DNA of 64,000 nucleotides, taken from NCBI GenBank assembly GCA_964550985.1, contig CAZKBM010000006.1:14904-78903 (forward strand). Direction: 5' to 3'. Each line of letters starts with the position of its first letter. Positions within the stretch are counted from its first letter, which is position 1. Below the pieces are notes generated by a model. The model was given only the letters and a program-made list of their open reading frames with translations. It was not told the origin of the DNA and searched no databases. Source of the DNA: JAAYCI01 sp964550985 (GTDB lineage: Bacteria > Bacillota > Clostridia > Oscillospirales > Ruminococcaceae). Position numbers and translations under genes: made by a program. Below are positions 8,796 to 16,409 of this stretch, one piece after another.

Positions 8796-9851
8796 CTATA
8801 TTTCCCCCATATTTTCTATCTCTTTTAGCAGTTCTTCCAGGTAATTCCCCCGAATTGTGCGTATTTTTTCCCCTTTTTTAAATAATACCGCACTGTCTTT
8901 CCCGCCGGCCAGGCCAAGGTCGGCCTCCTTGCCCTCGCCTATGCCGTTTACCACACAGCCCATCACGGCAATTTTTAGGGTTTTTTTTGAATTTTTCAGT
9001 TTTTCCGCCAATTCTTCGGCAAGCTGGGCCACCGGAACGCAGGTGCGCCCACAGGTGGGGCAGCTGATAATCTCCGGCCCCGGCAGGGCAAAACCCGCCG
9101 CACGCAGGATATCATACCCCGCCTGTACCTCTTTTTCGGGCTCGTCCGTCAGCGAAACACGCAGCGTATCCCCAATGCCGTCCAGTAGCAGGCTACCTAT
9201 GCCCATGGCGTTTTTGATAAGCCCGGTGCGGTAGGTGCCTGCCTCGGTAACACCCAGATGCAAAGGGTAGGCGCACTGCTGGGCCAAAAGGCGGTAAGCC
9301 GCCACATTGGTGGGCACATGGCTGGATTTTAACGAGATGACAATATCGGTAAAATCATTCTCTTCCAGCAGCCTCGCCTGGTTCAGGGCGCTTTCCACAA
9401 GGGCCGGGGCTGTGGGGCGGCCATATTTTTCCAGCAGTTCTTTTTCCAAACTGCCGCCGTTTACCCCAATGCGAATGGGCACCTTAGCGTCTTTACAGGC
9501 ACGGGCCACAAGGCGCACCCGGTCTTTTCCCCCTATATTTCCGGGGTTTATCCGTATTTTATCTATCCCGGCCTCCACCGCGGCCAGGGCAATTTTATAA
9601 TCAAAATGGATATCGGCCACCAGCGGTATGCGAAGGGTTTTTTTAAGGGCTTTTACCAGCTCAATATCCCCCATGGTGGGCACGCTGACCCGTAAAATGG
9701 CGCAGCCCGCCTCTTGCAGCCTTTGCGCCTGGCGCAGGTTGCCCTCTATATCGGCAGAGGGCACGCTTAGCATACTTTGTACAGCCAAAGGTGCATCCCC
9801 GCCAACAGGTACTGCGCCAATTTTTACGGGTTTTGTCTCTCGTCTTTGCAC
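8796..9851 (-). CDS. ispG: 4-hydroxy-3-methylbut-2-enyl diphosphate synthase (MEP pathway)
   Basis: Iron-sulfur enzyme that converts MEcPP to HMBPP in the non-mevalonate isoprenoid pathway. It has 351 residues, the bacterial form without the plant insert. A TIM-barrel N-terminal half (VQSMLSVPSADIEGNL, VADIHFDYKIALAA, KIRINPGNIG, RIGVNGGSLE) is followed by the [4Fe-4S] domain with SCPTCGRTC near residue 262 and GCVVNGIGE near residue 298. The start is GTG 9851, with GGAGAG 5 bases upstream. Its neighbours dxr and uppS belong to the same pathway and its use in lipid-carrier synthesis, and the gene ends 3 bp before polC. Confidence 0.98.
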   Translation of the reverse strand: MQRRETKPVKIGAVPVGGDAPLAVQSMLSVPSADIEGNLRQAQRLQEAGCAILRVSVPTMGDIELVKALKKTLRIPLVADIHFDYKIALAAVEAGIDKIRINPGNIGGKDRVRLVARACKDAKVPIRIGVNGGSLEKELLEKYGRPTAPALVESALNQARLLEENDFTDIVISLKSSHVPTNVAAYRLLAQQCAYPLHLGVTEAGTYRTGLIKNAMGIGSLLLDGIGDTLRVSLTDEPEKEVQAGYDILRAAGFALPGPEIISCPTCGRTCVPVAQLAEELAEKLKNSKKTLKIAVMGCVVNGIGEGKEADLGLAGGKDSAVLFKKGEKIRTIRGNYLEELLKEIENMGEI

Positions 9852-9937
9852 TTAACTCTCCATATCCTTTTTTTGAAAAATTGGCCATACAGGCTTTTGA
9901 AAACTTTAGCGGGCTTTGCATCAGGGTTTCCGTCGCC

Positions 9938-10999
9938 TTAGCTGGCCAGGCGTACAATGTCGTTAAAGGTGGCAAATACCATAAGACCCATCAGCAACAC
10001 AAGGCCCGTGGCATTGATGGCAATTTCCCACTTTTGGTTCATGGGTTTGCGGCGGATGCCCTCCACCAGCAAAAGCAGTGCCTTGCCGCCATCCAAGGCG
10101 GGCAGGGGCAGCATGTTTACGATGCCCAGGTTGATGGTGATGAGCGCAAGTAGGTTTAAAACACTGCGCCAGCTTACCAAAGCCGCCTTGCCAATTTGCT
10201 CTACAATGCCCACCGGGCCCGATAGGTTGTTGATGGGCAGCCTGCCCGCAATGAGATCGACCAGGGAGAGCACAATGGCCCTGCCGGAGGAGAGCGTTTC
10301 AAAAAAAGCCTGCTGAATAACGGTAAATACATTTTTATCCAGCGGCAACACCGCAAAGCTGATATCGAGGTAGACATAGGGCTTCCCTGTGGTCTCATCC
10401 ATCACCACTTCGCCCGTTGCCTCATCTACGGCCTCGGCCATGGGGAAGCTTACGCCGTTTAGCTGTACCTTTTCCCCATCGCGCCGCACCAGTAAATCAA
10501 AACTGCCGTTTTGGGTGCGGGCAAACTCATACATCATATCGTTCATGGTAAAGCATTTGCGGCCATTGATCTCTAAAAATACATCGCCCACCTTTAGGCC
10601 GGTGCTCTCATCGTACACGCGGGAGACGGTGCGGCTGGCAATGGGCCCGCCGGTGCTTACCAAAATAAGCAGCACCACAAAGCCCAGCAGCAAATTCATA
10701 ATTGCACCCGCCACAATAACGGCCATACGTTTATAAATAGGCGCACGGGTAAAGGCGCGGGGCTCGTCGCTCTCCTCGTCCTCCCCTTCCATACTTACAA
10801 AGCCCCCAATGGGCAAAAGCCGCAGGGCATATTTTGTCTCGCCTTTGGTAAAGCTGAATAAGGTTGGCCCCATACCCAGGGCAAATTCATTTACCTTAAT
10901 GCCACTTTTTTTGGCAACCAAAAAATGCCCCAGTTCATGGATGAAAATAACCGCCCCAAAAACCAGCAAGGCCACCAATATCATAATGACAAAATTCAT
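9938..10999 (-). CDS. rseP: Site-2 membrane metalloprotease RseP/RasP
   Basis: Intramembrane zinc protease (M50), 353 residues, which cleaves anti-sigma factors and signal-peptide remnants within the membrane. The first helix carries HELGH (His21, Glu22, His25). A PDZ domain spans about residues 120-200 (GLKVGDVFLEINGRKCF). The second catalytic motif, NMLPLPALDGG near residue 308, supplies the third zinc ligand Asp. Three or four transmembrane helices are evident. ATG 10999 has AAAGGAAG 5 bases upstream. It sits in the conserved frr-uppS-cdsA-dxr-rseP-ispG order of Bacillota, interrupted here by one acyltransferase gene. Confidence 0.97.
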   Translation of the reverse strand: MNFVIMILVALLVFGAVIFIHELGHFLVAKKSGIKVNEFALGMGPTLFSFTKGETKYALRLLPIGGFVSMEGEDEESDEPRAFTRAPIYKRMAVIVAGAIMNLLLGFVVLLILVSTGGPIASRTVSRVYDESTGLKVGDVFLEINGRKCFTMNDMMYEFARTQNGSFDLLVRRDGEKVQLNGVSFPMAEAVDEATGEVVMDETTGKPYVYLDISFAVLPLDKNVFTVIQQAFFETLSSGRAIVLSLVDLIAGRLPINNLSGPVGIVEQIGKAALVSWRSVLNLLALITINLGIVNMLPLPALDGGKALLLLVEGIRRKPMNQKWEIAINATGLVLLMGLMVFATFNDIVRLAS

Positions 11000-11043
11000 G
11001 GAACTTCCTTTCCTGCAAAACGGGTGAATCTGTGCATTTATGC

Positions 11044-11823
11044 TTATTTATTTTTAAAACGCTTTCTCGTTTGGTGTTCCGCGTCCAGCATGGCCTCTCT
11101 GGCCGGTACGCCCGTCAATGTTTTCAGTTTATTTTGGGCGCTTATCACCCTTTCCAGCCACAATTGTTTGGGCTCATCCAAATTGCGGCAGGTTTTGGGA
11201 ATGGAGATCGGCTCACCAAAAATCAGGCGGTTTTCCTCCCCTTCCACGGCTTGTTCTATGAAAGCGGGCAAAACCGGTATGCCCAGTTTGCGGGCCAACC
11301 AAAAGGCCCCCCGCTCAATATCCTCGGCTTTATCTTTGTTAATATCGTAAATGGTGCCCTGGGCAAACAGCAAAAAATGGCGCGGTTTCTCCCCTTCGGC
11401 AAACCATTTTTCGGCTACTTTTATCGCCTCCATCGAGCCTTTTGCACTGGTACGGTCCACGGCTATCACCTTTTCGGTATCCAGCACGGGCAAAAACTGC
11501 TTGGGTATGGAAACCCCGTTAAAACAGTTTTCCTTGGCAAACACAAAAAGCTGGGGATACCCTTTTAGCACGCTGTGCATCAGCTGGTAGTAATAGCTCA
11601 TAAAAAGCGGCGCATCGGCATCGGTTAAATGGTTTGAGGCAATGACATAGGAGGTTTTGGTAAAATCCTGCGGCAGGTTCAAAACCTGTAAATGAAAAGC
11701 TTTTAAAATATTCAGCTTAATTTCTATTAATTTCTCCTTAAATGCTTCTGGGTCGTTGGCAACACTCATCACGTCCTCTTGGGCAATTTTGGTAAAGAAT
11801 GTGCCGGCATTAAAAAGTTGCAT
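11044..11823 (-). CDS. Phospholipid/glycerol acyltransferase, PlsC-like
   Basis: A 259-residue protein with the acyltransferase signatures NHLTDADAPLF (the NHxxxxD catalytic motif, near residue 64) and FAQGTIYDINKDKAEDIERGAFWLARKLGIPV (the position of the EGTRS motif, here altered to QGTIY). This suggests transfer of an acyl chain to lysophosphatidate or a related acceptor at the membrane, but the altered second motif leaves the acceptor open. The start ATG 11823 has GGGGAG 6 bases upstream. The gene lies between dxr and rseP, 13 bp after dxr, downstream of cdsA, so phospholipid and isoprenoid genes share one transcript. Confidence 0.82.
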   Translation of the reverse strand: MQLFNAGTFFTKIAQEDVMSVANDPEAFKEKLIEIKLNILKAFHLQVLNLPQDFTKTSYVIASNHLTDADAPLFMSYYYQLMHSVLKGYPQLFVFAKENCFNGVSIPKQFLPVLDTEKVIAVDRTSAKGSMEAIKVAEKWFAEGEKPRHFLLFAQGTIYDINKDKAEDIERGAFWLARKLGIPVLPAFIEQAVEGEENRLIFGEPISIPKTCRNLDEPKQLWLERVISAQNKLKTLTGVPAREAMLDAEHQTRKRFKNK

Positions 11824-11835
11824 GGTATCTCCCCT

Positions 11836-12996
11836 TTATAGATGCCCGCGCACATAACTGCGGGCGGCTTTATCACATTCGTATACATCGGCAAGGGTGT
11901 AGGCGCCGGCGTAACTTTCGGCCTGTACGCAGCCCTCCACCAGGCGGCCAATATCCAAAAACGAGATACGGTTTTGCAAAAATAAGGCTGTGGCTTCTTC
12001 GCCCGCGCCGTTGGCCGCACAAGGGGCAAGCCCCCCTTTGGCCGCTGCGGCCTTGCAAGCGGCCAAACAGCGGAAGGTTTTTTCATCCGCAAGGCCAAAA
12101 TCCAGCTTTTGCAGGGTTTTAAAATCCAGCGCGGGGGCATTGCCCGGCAGGCGGTTTGGCCAGGTGAGGGCATACTGGATGGGAATGCGCATATCCGGCG
12201 CCCCAAGTTGCGCCAGCACCGAGTGGTCGTCAAACTCCACCATGGAATGGATGATGCTCTGCCGCTGTACCACAATTTCAATCTGCTTTGGGGGCAGGCC
12301 AAACAGCCACATGGCCTCAATAAACTCAAGGCCCTTATTCATCAGCGTGGCTGAATCGATGGTGATTTTGCTGCCCATATCCCAGTTGGGGTGCCGCAAT
12401 GCCTCGCTGGGGCTCACCGCCTTCAGCTCAGCGGCGGTTTTGCCATAAAAGGGCCCCCCGCTTGCCGTTAAAATAATTTTGTGCAGCGCCTTGGCCGAGT
12501 GCGCATCCTGCAAACACTGAAAGATGGCGCTGTGCTCGCTATCCACCGGCAAAAGGGCCGCGGCGTGCAGCTCTTGCTCTTTCAGTACAAGCTGGCCGCC
12601 CGTCACCAGGCTCTCTTTGTTGGCCAAGGCCACATCCATGCCCCCGGCAAGGGCCGTAAGGGTGGCGTCCAGCCCGGCAATACCCACAATGGCGTTTAGT
12701 ACCATGTCGGCCCCGCTTTCGGCCACGGCATTGCGGGCGGCGTGTTTGCCCCGCAGCAAAACCGGCGGCTTTGGCATTGCCGCCAATTCCCCTTCTATTT
12801 TTTGGGCGGCCTCTTCCTGTGCCACGGCCACAATATCGGGCTGGAAGGCCCGCACCTGGCGCAGCAGCACTTCGGTATTTTTCCCCGCGGCCAGGGCCGC
12901 TACACGGTAGCCAAGCTGCTGTATCACCTCAAGGCTTTGCAGGCCAATGGAGCCTGTGCTACCCAGTAACGCTATGGTTTTTGCCATTTTTTTCAC
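11836..12996 (-). CDS. dxr: 1-deoxy-D-xylulose 5-phosphate reductoisomerase
   Basis: NADPH- and metal-dependent enzyme that makes MEP from DXP, the committed step of the non-mevalonate pathway. The protein has 386 residues, near the usual 380-400. The N-terminal nucleotide motif is ALLGSTGSIG, followed by ALANKESLVTGG, PVDSEHSAIFQCL, LTASGGPF and the metal-site region GSKITIDSATLMNKGLEFIEA. The start is uncertain: GTG 12996 overlaps the cdsA stop (GTGA), while ATG 12987 is the next in-frame choice; neither has a good Shine-Dalgarno, so coupling to cdsA translation is likely. Confidence 0.97.
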   Translation of the reverse strand: MKKMAKTIALLGSTGSIGLQSLEVIQQLGYRVAALAAGKNTEVLLRQVRAFQPDIVAVAQEEAAQKIEGELAAMPKPPVLLRGKHAARNAVAESGADMVLNAIVGIAGLDATLTALAGGMDVALANKESLVTGGQLVLKEQELHAAALLPVDSEHSAIFQCLQDAHSAKALHKIILTASGGPFYGKTAAELKAVSPSEALRHPNWDMGSKITIDSATLMNKGLEFIEAMWLFGLPPKQIEIVVQRQSIIHSMVEFDDHSVLAQLGAPDMRIPIQYALTWPNRLPGNAPALDFKTLQKLDFGLADEKTFRCLAACKAAAAKGGLAPCAANGAGEEATALFLQNRISFLDIGRLVEGCVQAESYAGAYTLADVYECDKAARSYVRGHL

Positions 12997-13856
12997 CGTA
13001 AAAAGTAGTAGAATACCACCCGCACTGCAATCACCACAAGGGGGGCTATGAACATCACACTGTCAAAACGGTCCAATATTCCGCCGTGGCCGGGGAAGAT
13101 GGTGCCGTAGTCTTTAATTTCACACTGGCGCTTCACAGCCGAGGCAAAAAGGTCGCCCGCCATGCCCAATAGCGACGCCGGTATGCCAAACAGGGCCACC
13201 AGCAGATAGTACACATTGCTCACCCCATTCCAGGGCATGGCATCATGCCAAAACGTCACATAGAAAAACGTGATGAGCACCCCCACCAGCATACTGCCCA
13301 GTACGCCGCCCACGGCGCCTTCCACCGTTTTATTGGGGCTTACCTTTGGGGCAAGCTTGTGTTTACCAAAGGCCCGGCCCACAAGGTAGGCAAAGGTATC
13401 GCCCCCCCAGGCATAGCCCAAAATCAGCACCAAAAAGTAGATGGCATCGTAGCCAAACTGGCTGCTGGGCAGTAAAAACTTTAGGTGGATGAGCGAGTAA
13501 AAGCATAGCAATACAATGAGAGAGAACACCGACATGCCGCTTAGCTTTGCAAAGTTGACGGTTTGGCAGTTCAAGATAACGCAGAGCGCCAAAAACAGGG
13601 CGAACAGGTAGGCTACGGGCTCCAGCCAAACGCGCACGCGCAGATAGTCTGACAGCATAAGGATGAGGGTGAGGGGTACAAAGCCGATATAGAGGTAGAT
13701 GCTTTTTTTGCCAAAACGGAAAGCGGCATAAATTTCGTGTATGGCCACAAGGCAAACGGCGGCAAATACAAGGTTAAAAATAATGGTGTCGTATAACAAA
13801 AGCGCCAAGGCAAGCAAAACAATGCCCACCACCGCTGTAATTACCCTAGTTTTCAT
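12993..13856 (-). CDS. cdsA: Phosphatidate cytidylyltransferase (CDP-diglyceride synthase)
   Basis: Multi-pass membrane enzyme that makes CDP-diacylglycerol from CTP and phosphatidate, the branch point of phospholipid synthesis. The product is 287 residues with about eight hydrophobic helices. The C-terminal family signature is present: SPNKTVEGAVGG near residue 192 and the late DYGTIFPGHGGILDRFDS segment with its acidic metal ligands. ATG 13856 is chosen because GGGGAGGAAACCAG precedes it; the frame is open further upstream but without a ribosome site. The gene is in the uppS-cdsA-dxr block. Confidence 0.95.
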   Translation of the reverse strand: MKTRVITAVVGIVLLALALLLYDTIIFNLVFAAVCLVAIHEIYAAFRFGKKSIYLYIGFVPLTLILMLSDYLRVRVWLEPVAYLFALFLALCVILNCQTVNFAKLSGMSVFSLIVLLCFYSLIHLKFLLPSSQFGYDAIYFLVLILGYAWGGDTFAYLVGRAFGKHKLAPKVSPNKTVEGAVGGVLGSMLVGVLITFFYVTFWHDAMPWNGVSNVYYLLVALFGIPASLLGMAGDLFASAVKRQCEIKDYGTIFPGHGGILDRFDSVMFIAPLVVIAVRVVFYYFLR

Positions 13857-13970
13857 CTGGTTTCCTCCCCGCTGCCCCAGCCCGCTATATATGCCTGTCT
13901 CTGCCACCAAGTACAATTCTTCCCAAAAAGCCATAAGGCGTTTTTTTGGTAAACTGCCAAACCAAAAGCG

Positions 13971-14681
13971 CTATAGCCCCCCAAAGCGCCTGTCGCGCTT
14001 ATGGTAGGCGGCCACGGCCTCGTCAAAATCTTTCCGGGTAAAATCGGGCCAAAAAACATCGGTTGTTATAAACTCTGCGTAGGCGCACTGCCAAAGCAAA
14101 AAATTTGAGATACGCTGTTCGCCCGAAGTGCGCAGAATAAAATCGGGCATGGGCTGGTTTTTGGTATACAGATGCTGTTCTACACAGGCCTCATCCATGT
14201 CTTCGGGGGCCAACTTCCCCTGCCTTACCTCTTCTGCCAGGGCTTTGGCCGCCCGTACAATCTCCTGGCGGCCACCGTAGTTTACGGCCACATTCAGCAC
14301 CATGCCCGTGCGATTTTGGGTTTTTTCTTCAATATCCTGCATCATCTCCTGGTGTTCGGCGGGCAGCACGCTGCGCTCCCCCAAAAAAACCACCTTGTTG
14401 TTCTCTTTTATAAACCGGTACATCCGTTTCAGGCTGGCGCCAAACAGGCTCATAATAAAGTCCAGTTCCTCTTTGGGGCGGGCCCAATTTTCGGTGGAGA
14501 GGGCATAGAAAGAGATGGCCGCCACCTTCTGCTGGTTTGCATAGCGGGTGATATCCTCAAAAACATCGGCCCCTTTTTTATGCCCGGCCGTGCGTGGCAA
14601 ACCTCGTTTTTTGGCCCAGCGTCCATTGCCATCCATAATAATTCCAATGGAAAGGCCCGTGGCCAAAGTATTTTCCTGCAT
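13971..14681 (-). CDS. uppS: Isoprenyl (undecaprenyl) diphosphate synthase
   Basis: Cis-prenyltransferase of 236 residues that builds the C55 lipid carrier used for peptidoglycan and for the surface glycan encoded at the right end of this window. The catalytic MDGNGRWAKKRG motif is near residue 16. Downstream come FYALSTENWARPKEE and the C-terminal PDFILRTSGEQRISNFLLWQ diphosphate-binding region with FWPDF. ATG 14681 follows an AGGACA site by about 9 bases; a TTG at 14702 is possible. Spacing to cdsA is 114 bp. Confidence 0.97.
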   Translation of the reverse strand: MQENTLATGLSIGIIMDGNGRWAKKRGLPRTAGHKKGADVFEDITRYANQQKVAAISFYALSTENWARPKEELDFIMSLFGASLKRMYRFIKENNKVVFLGERSVLPAEHQEMMQDIEEKTQNRTGMVLNVAVNYGGRQEIVRAAKALAEEVRQGKLAPEDMDEACVEQHLYTKNQPMPDFILRTSGEQRISNFLLWQCAYAEFITTDVFWPDFTRKDFDEAVAAYHKRDRRFGGL

Positions 14682-14726
14682 AGGCGAATGTCCTTTCTGC
14701 AATACTACCCCTGCTTTTTATATAGA

Positions 14727-14753
14727 AGGTGCCGCGCTCCATGCGCGGCACCT
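14727..14753 (-). terminator. Hairpin between frr and uppS
   Basis: A perfect 11-bp stem (AGGTGCCGCGC, loop TCCAT, GCGCGGCACCT on plus). On the minus strand it is followed by TCTATATAAAAAG, a weak U-tract. It is probably a partial terminator or processing site lowering expression downstream of frr. Confidence 0.55.
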
Positions 14754-14778
14754 GGCGGCTGCGTTGGCTGTATGCAAT

Positions 14779-14802
14779 TACAGCATTTGAACAAATGCTG
14801 TA
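14779..14802. repeat. 24-bp palindromic TACAGCA element, copy 1
   Basis: Perfect inverted repeat: arm TACAGCATTTG, centre AA, then the reverse-complement arm. Identical cores occur at 32768-32791 and 38217-38240. It lies 7 bp after the frr stop in the transcribed direction. There is no T-run, so it is not an ordinary terminator. Confidence 0.75.
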
Positions 14803-14808
14803 GGCGGT

Positions 14809-15366
14809 TTAAATTTCCATAATCTCCCGGTTCTTTTCCTCACACATATGGTCCACCTCCGCAGTGTTTTTATCGGTCAATTTCTGTACTTCGTGTTCCA
14901 GTTCCTTCAAATCATCCTCGGTAATCTCGCTCTTTTTTTTCTGGGCTTTAAAGGCGTCTATGGCTTCGCGCCGCACATTGCGCACGGCCACCTTCGCCTC
15001 TTCGCCCAGCTTTAAAACGTCCTTGCCCAGTTGTTTACGCCGCTCCTCTGTGGGCGAGGGGAACACCAGGCGGATGAGTTTGCCGTCGTTTGTGGGGTTG
15101 ATGCCAATATCCGAGGTGAGAATGGCTTTTTCGATGGCGCGGATAAGGGAGGCGTCCCAGGGGGCAATGGTGAGGACGCGGGCCTCCGCCACCGAAACTG
15201 CGGCCACCTGGGCCACCGGGGTGGGGGTTCCATAATAATCCACTACTAGCTTATCCAATACGGCGGGGTTGGCCCGCCCTGCGCGGATGGCCCCAAGTTC
15301 TTTGGCCAGGTGGCCCAGGGCTTTATCCATTCTTTCCGCATAAGGTTTTGTCTGCTCACTGGCCAT
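14809..15366 (-). CDS. frr: Ribosome recycling factor
   Basis: Splits post-termination ribosomes together with EF-G. It has 185 residues, the standard length. The family core is plain: LGAIRAGRANPAVLDKLVVDYYGTPTPVAQVA near residues 24-55, APWDASLIRAIEKAI, and the C-terminal helices EERRKQLGKDVLKLGEEAKVAVRNVRREA. ATG 15366 is chosen since AAAGGAG lies 10 bases before it; the frame is open upstream to 15441 without support. The usual order pyrH-frr-uppS is kept. Confidence 0.98.
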   Translation of the reverse strand: MASEQTKPYAERMDKALGHLAKELGAIRAGRANPAVLDKLVVDYYGTPTPVAQVAAVSVAEARVLTIAPWDASLIRAIEKAILTSDIGINPTNDGKLIRLVFPSPTEERRKQLGKDVLKLGEEAKVAVRNVRREAIDAFKAQKKKSEITEDDLKELEHEVQKLTDKNTAEVDHMCEEKNREIMEI

Positions 15367-15513
15367 TATGTACACTCCTTTGTTCTGGGGCGCGTTAACA
15401 CAGGTGCCAACCGCCCGTCTAATTGGCAAATAGCATACCATTTTGCGCTAAATGAAACACGGCGAAACGTCCACTGTGTTATAACCGTTTTTATCGGTCT
15501 TTTGCAGATATTT

Positions 15514-16230
15514 TTAGGGCTCCACCAGGGTGCCAATATCCTCGCCCAACACGGCGCGGCAGATATTTTCCGGGTCAGAAAGGTCAAACACATACAGCGG
15601 CAGGCGGTTATCCCAGCAAAGGGTGGCCGCGGTGGAATCCATAACGGCCAGGCGTTTTTCCAGCACTTGGCTAAAGGGCAGGCTTTTATAGCGCTTGGCA
15701 TCGGTGTTTTTCTTGGGGTCACTATCGTATACGCCATCCACCATGGTGGCTTTTAGCACAATATCCGCGTTGATCTCCGCCCCGCGTAGCGCTGCGGCCG
15801 TATCGGTGGAAAAATAGGGGTTGCCCGTGCCACAGGCCATAATTACAATGCGCCCATGCTGCATATGCCGCAGCGCCTTGTTGCGGATGTAGGGCTCGGC
15901 CACGGCCTGCATGGGTATGGCGGTTTGCACCCGCACCTCAAGGCCGTATTGTTCCAAGGCATCGGCCACGGCCAGGGCATTCATAACGGTGGCCAACATT
16001 CCAATTTGGTCGCTGCGGGTACGTTCCATATCCCCCCCGCTGCGGCCCCGCCAAAAGTTGCCCCCGCCCACCACAATGGACATCTCCACCCCGGTTTTGT
16101 GGGCTTTGGCTATTCCGCCGCAGATGGTTTTTACGGTTTCCACATCGATGCCAAAGCTTTTATCTCCCGCCAGCGCCTCGCCGGATAGTTTTAAGAGAAC
16201 CCGTTTATATTTTGCTTTCAGGCCTTTCAC
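15514..16230 (-). CDS. pyrH: UMP kinase
   Basis: Hexameric bacterial uridylate kinase (amino-acid kinase fold), ATP + UMP to ADP + UDP, 238 residues. Signatures: YKRVLLKLSGEAL near residue 8, IVVGGGNFWRG near residue 52, RSDQIGMLATVMNALA near residue 72, and GTGNPYFSTDTAAALRG near residue 132. The start is GTG 16230 preceded by AGGTAAAGG. It opens the pyrH-frr-uppS-cdsA-dxr block and has its own promoter (TTTACA-17-TAAAAT) just upstream. Confidence 0.98.
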   Translation of the reverse strand: MKGLKAKYKRVLLKLSGEALAGDKSFGIDVETVKTICGGIAKAHKTGVEMSIVVGGGNFWRGRSGGDMERTRSDQIGMLATVMNALAVADALEQYGLEVRVQTAIPMQAVAEPYIRNKALRHMQHGRIVIMACGTGNPYFSTDTAAALRGAEINADIVLKATMVDGVYDSDPKKNTDAKRYKSLPFSQVLEKRLAVMDSTAATLCWDNRLPLYVFDLSDPENICRAVLGEDIGTLVEP

Positions 16231-16274
16231 CCCGCCTTTACCTCTGTTTTACAGTCGTTTCGCTTCTTCTTAAC

Positions 16275-16303
16275 ATTTTACAATAGAACCGCCCTGATGT
16301 AAA
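16275..16303 (-). promoter_or_regulatory. Sigma-A-type promoter for pyrH operon
   Basis: On the minus strand, TTTACA (16298-16303) and TAAAAT (16275-16280) are separated by exactly 17 bases, 45 bp before the pyrH start codon. It marks a likely new transcript start within the long gene run. Confidence 0.65.
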
Positions 16304-16409
16304 GCGGGCCTAAGCACCCAAGATGGCCAAAATGCCGGAGTTTTGAATAAGCCCCCCAGCTGCGGACGATTGTATGCGCCTGGGCCCTTCCTGAGAAAAC
16401 CAAAACCCT

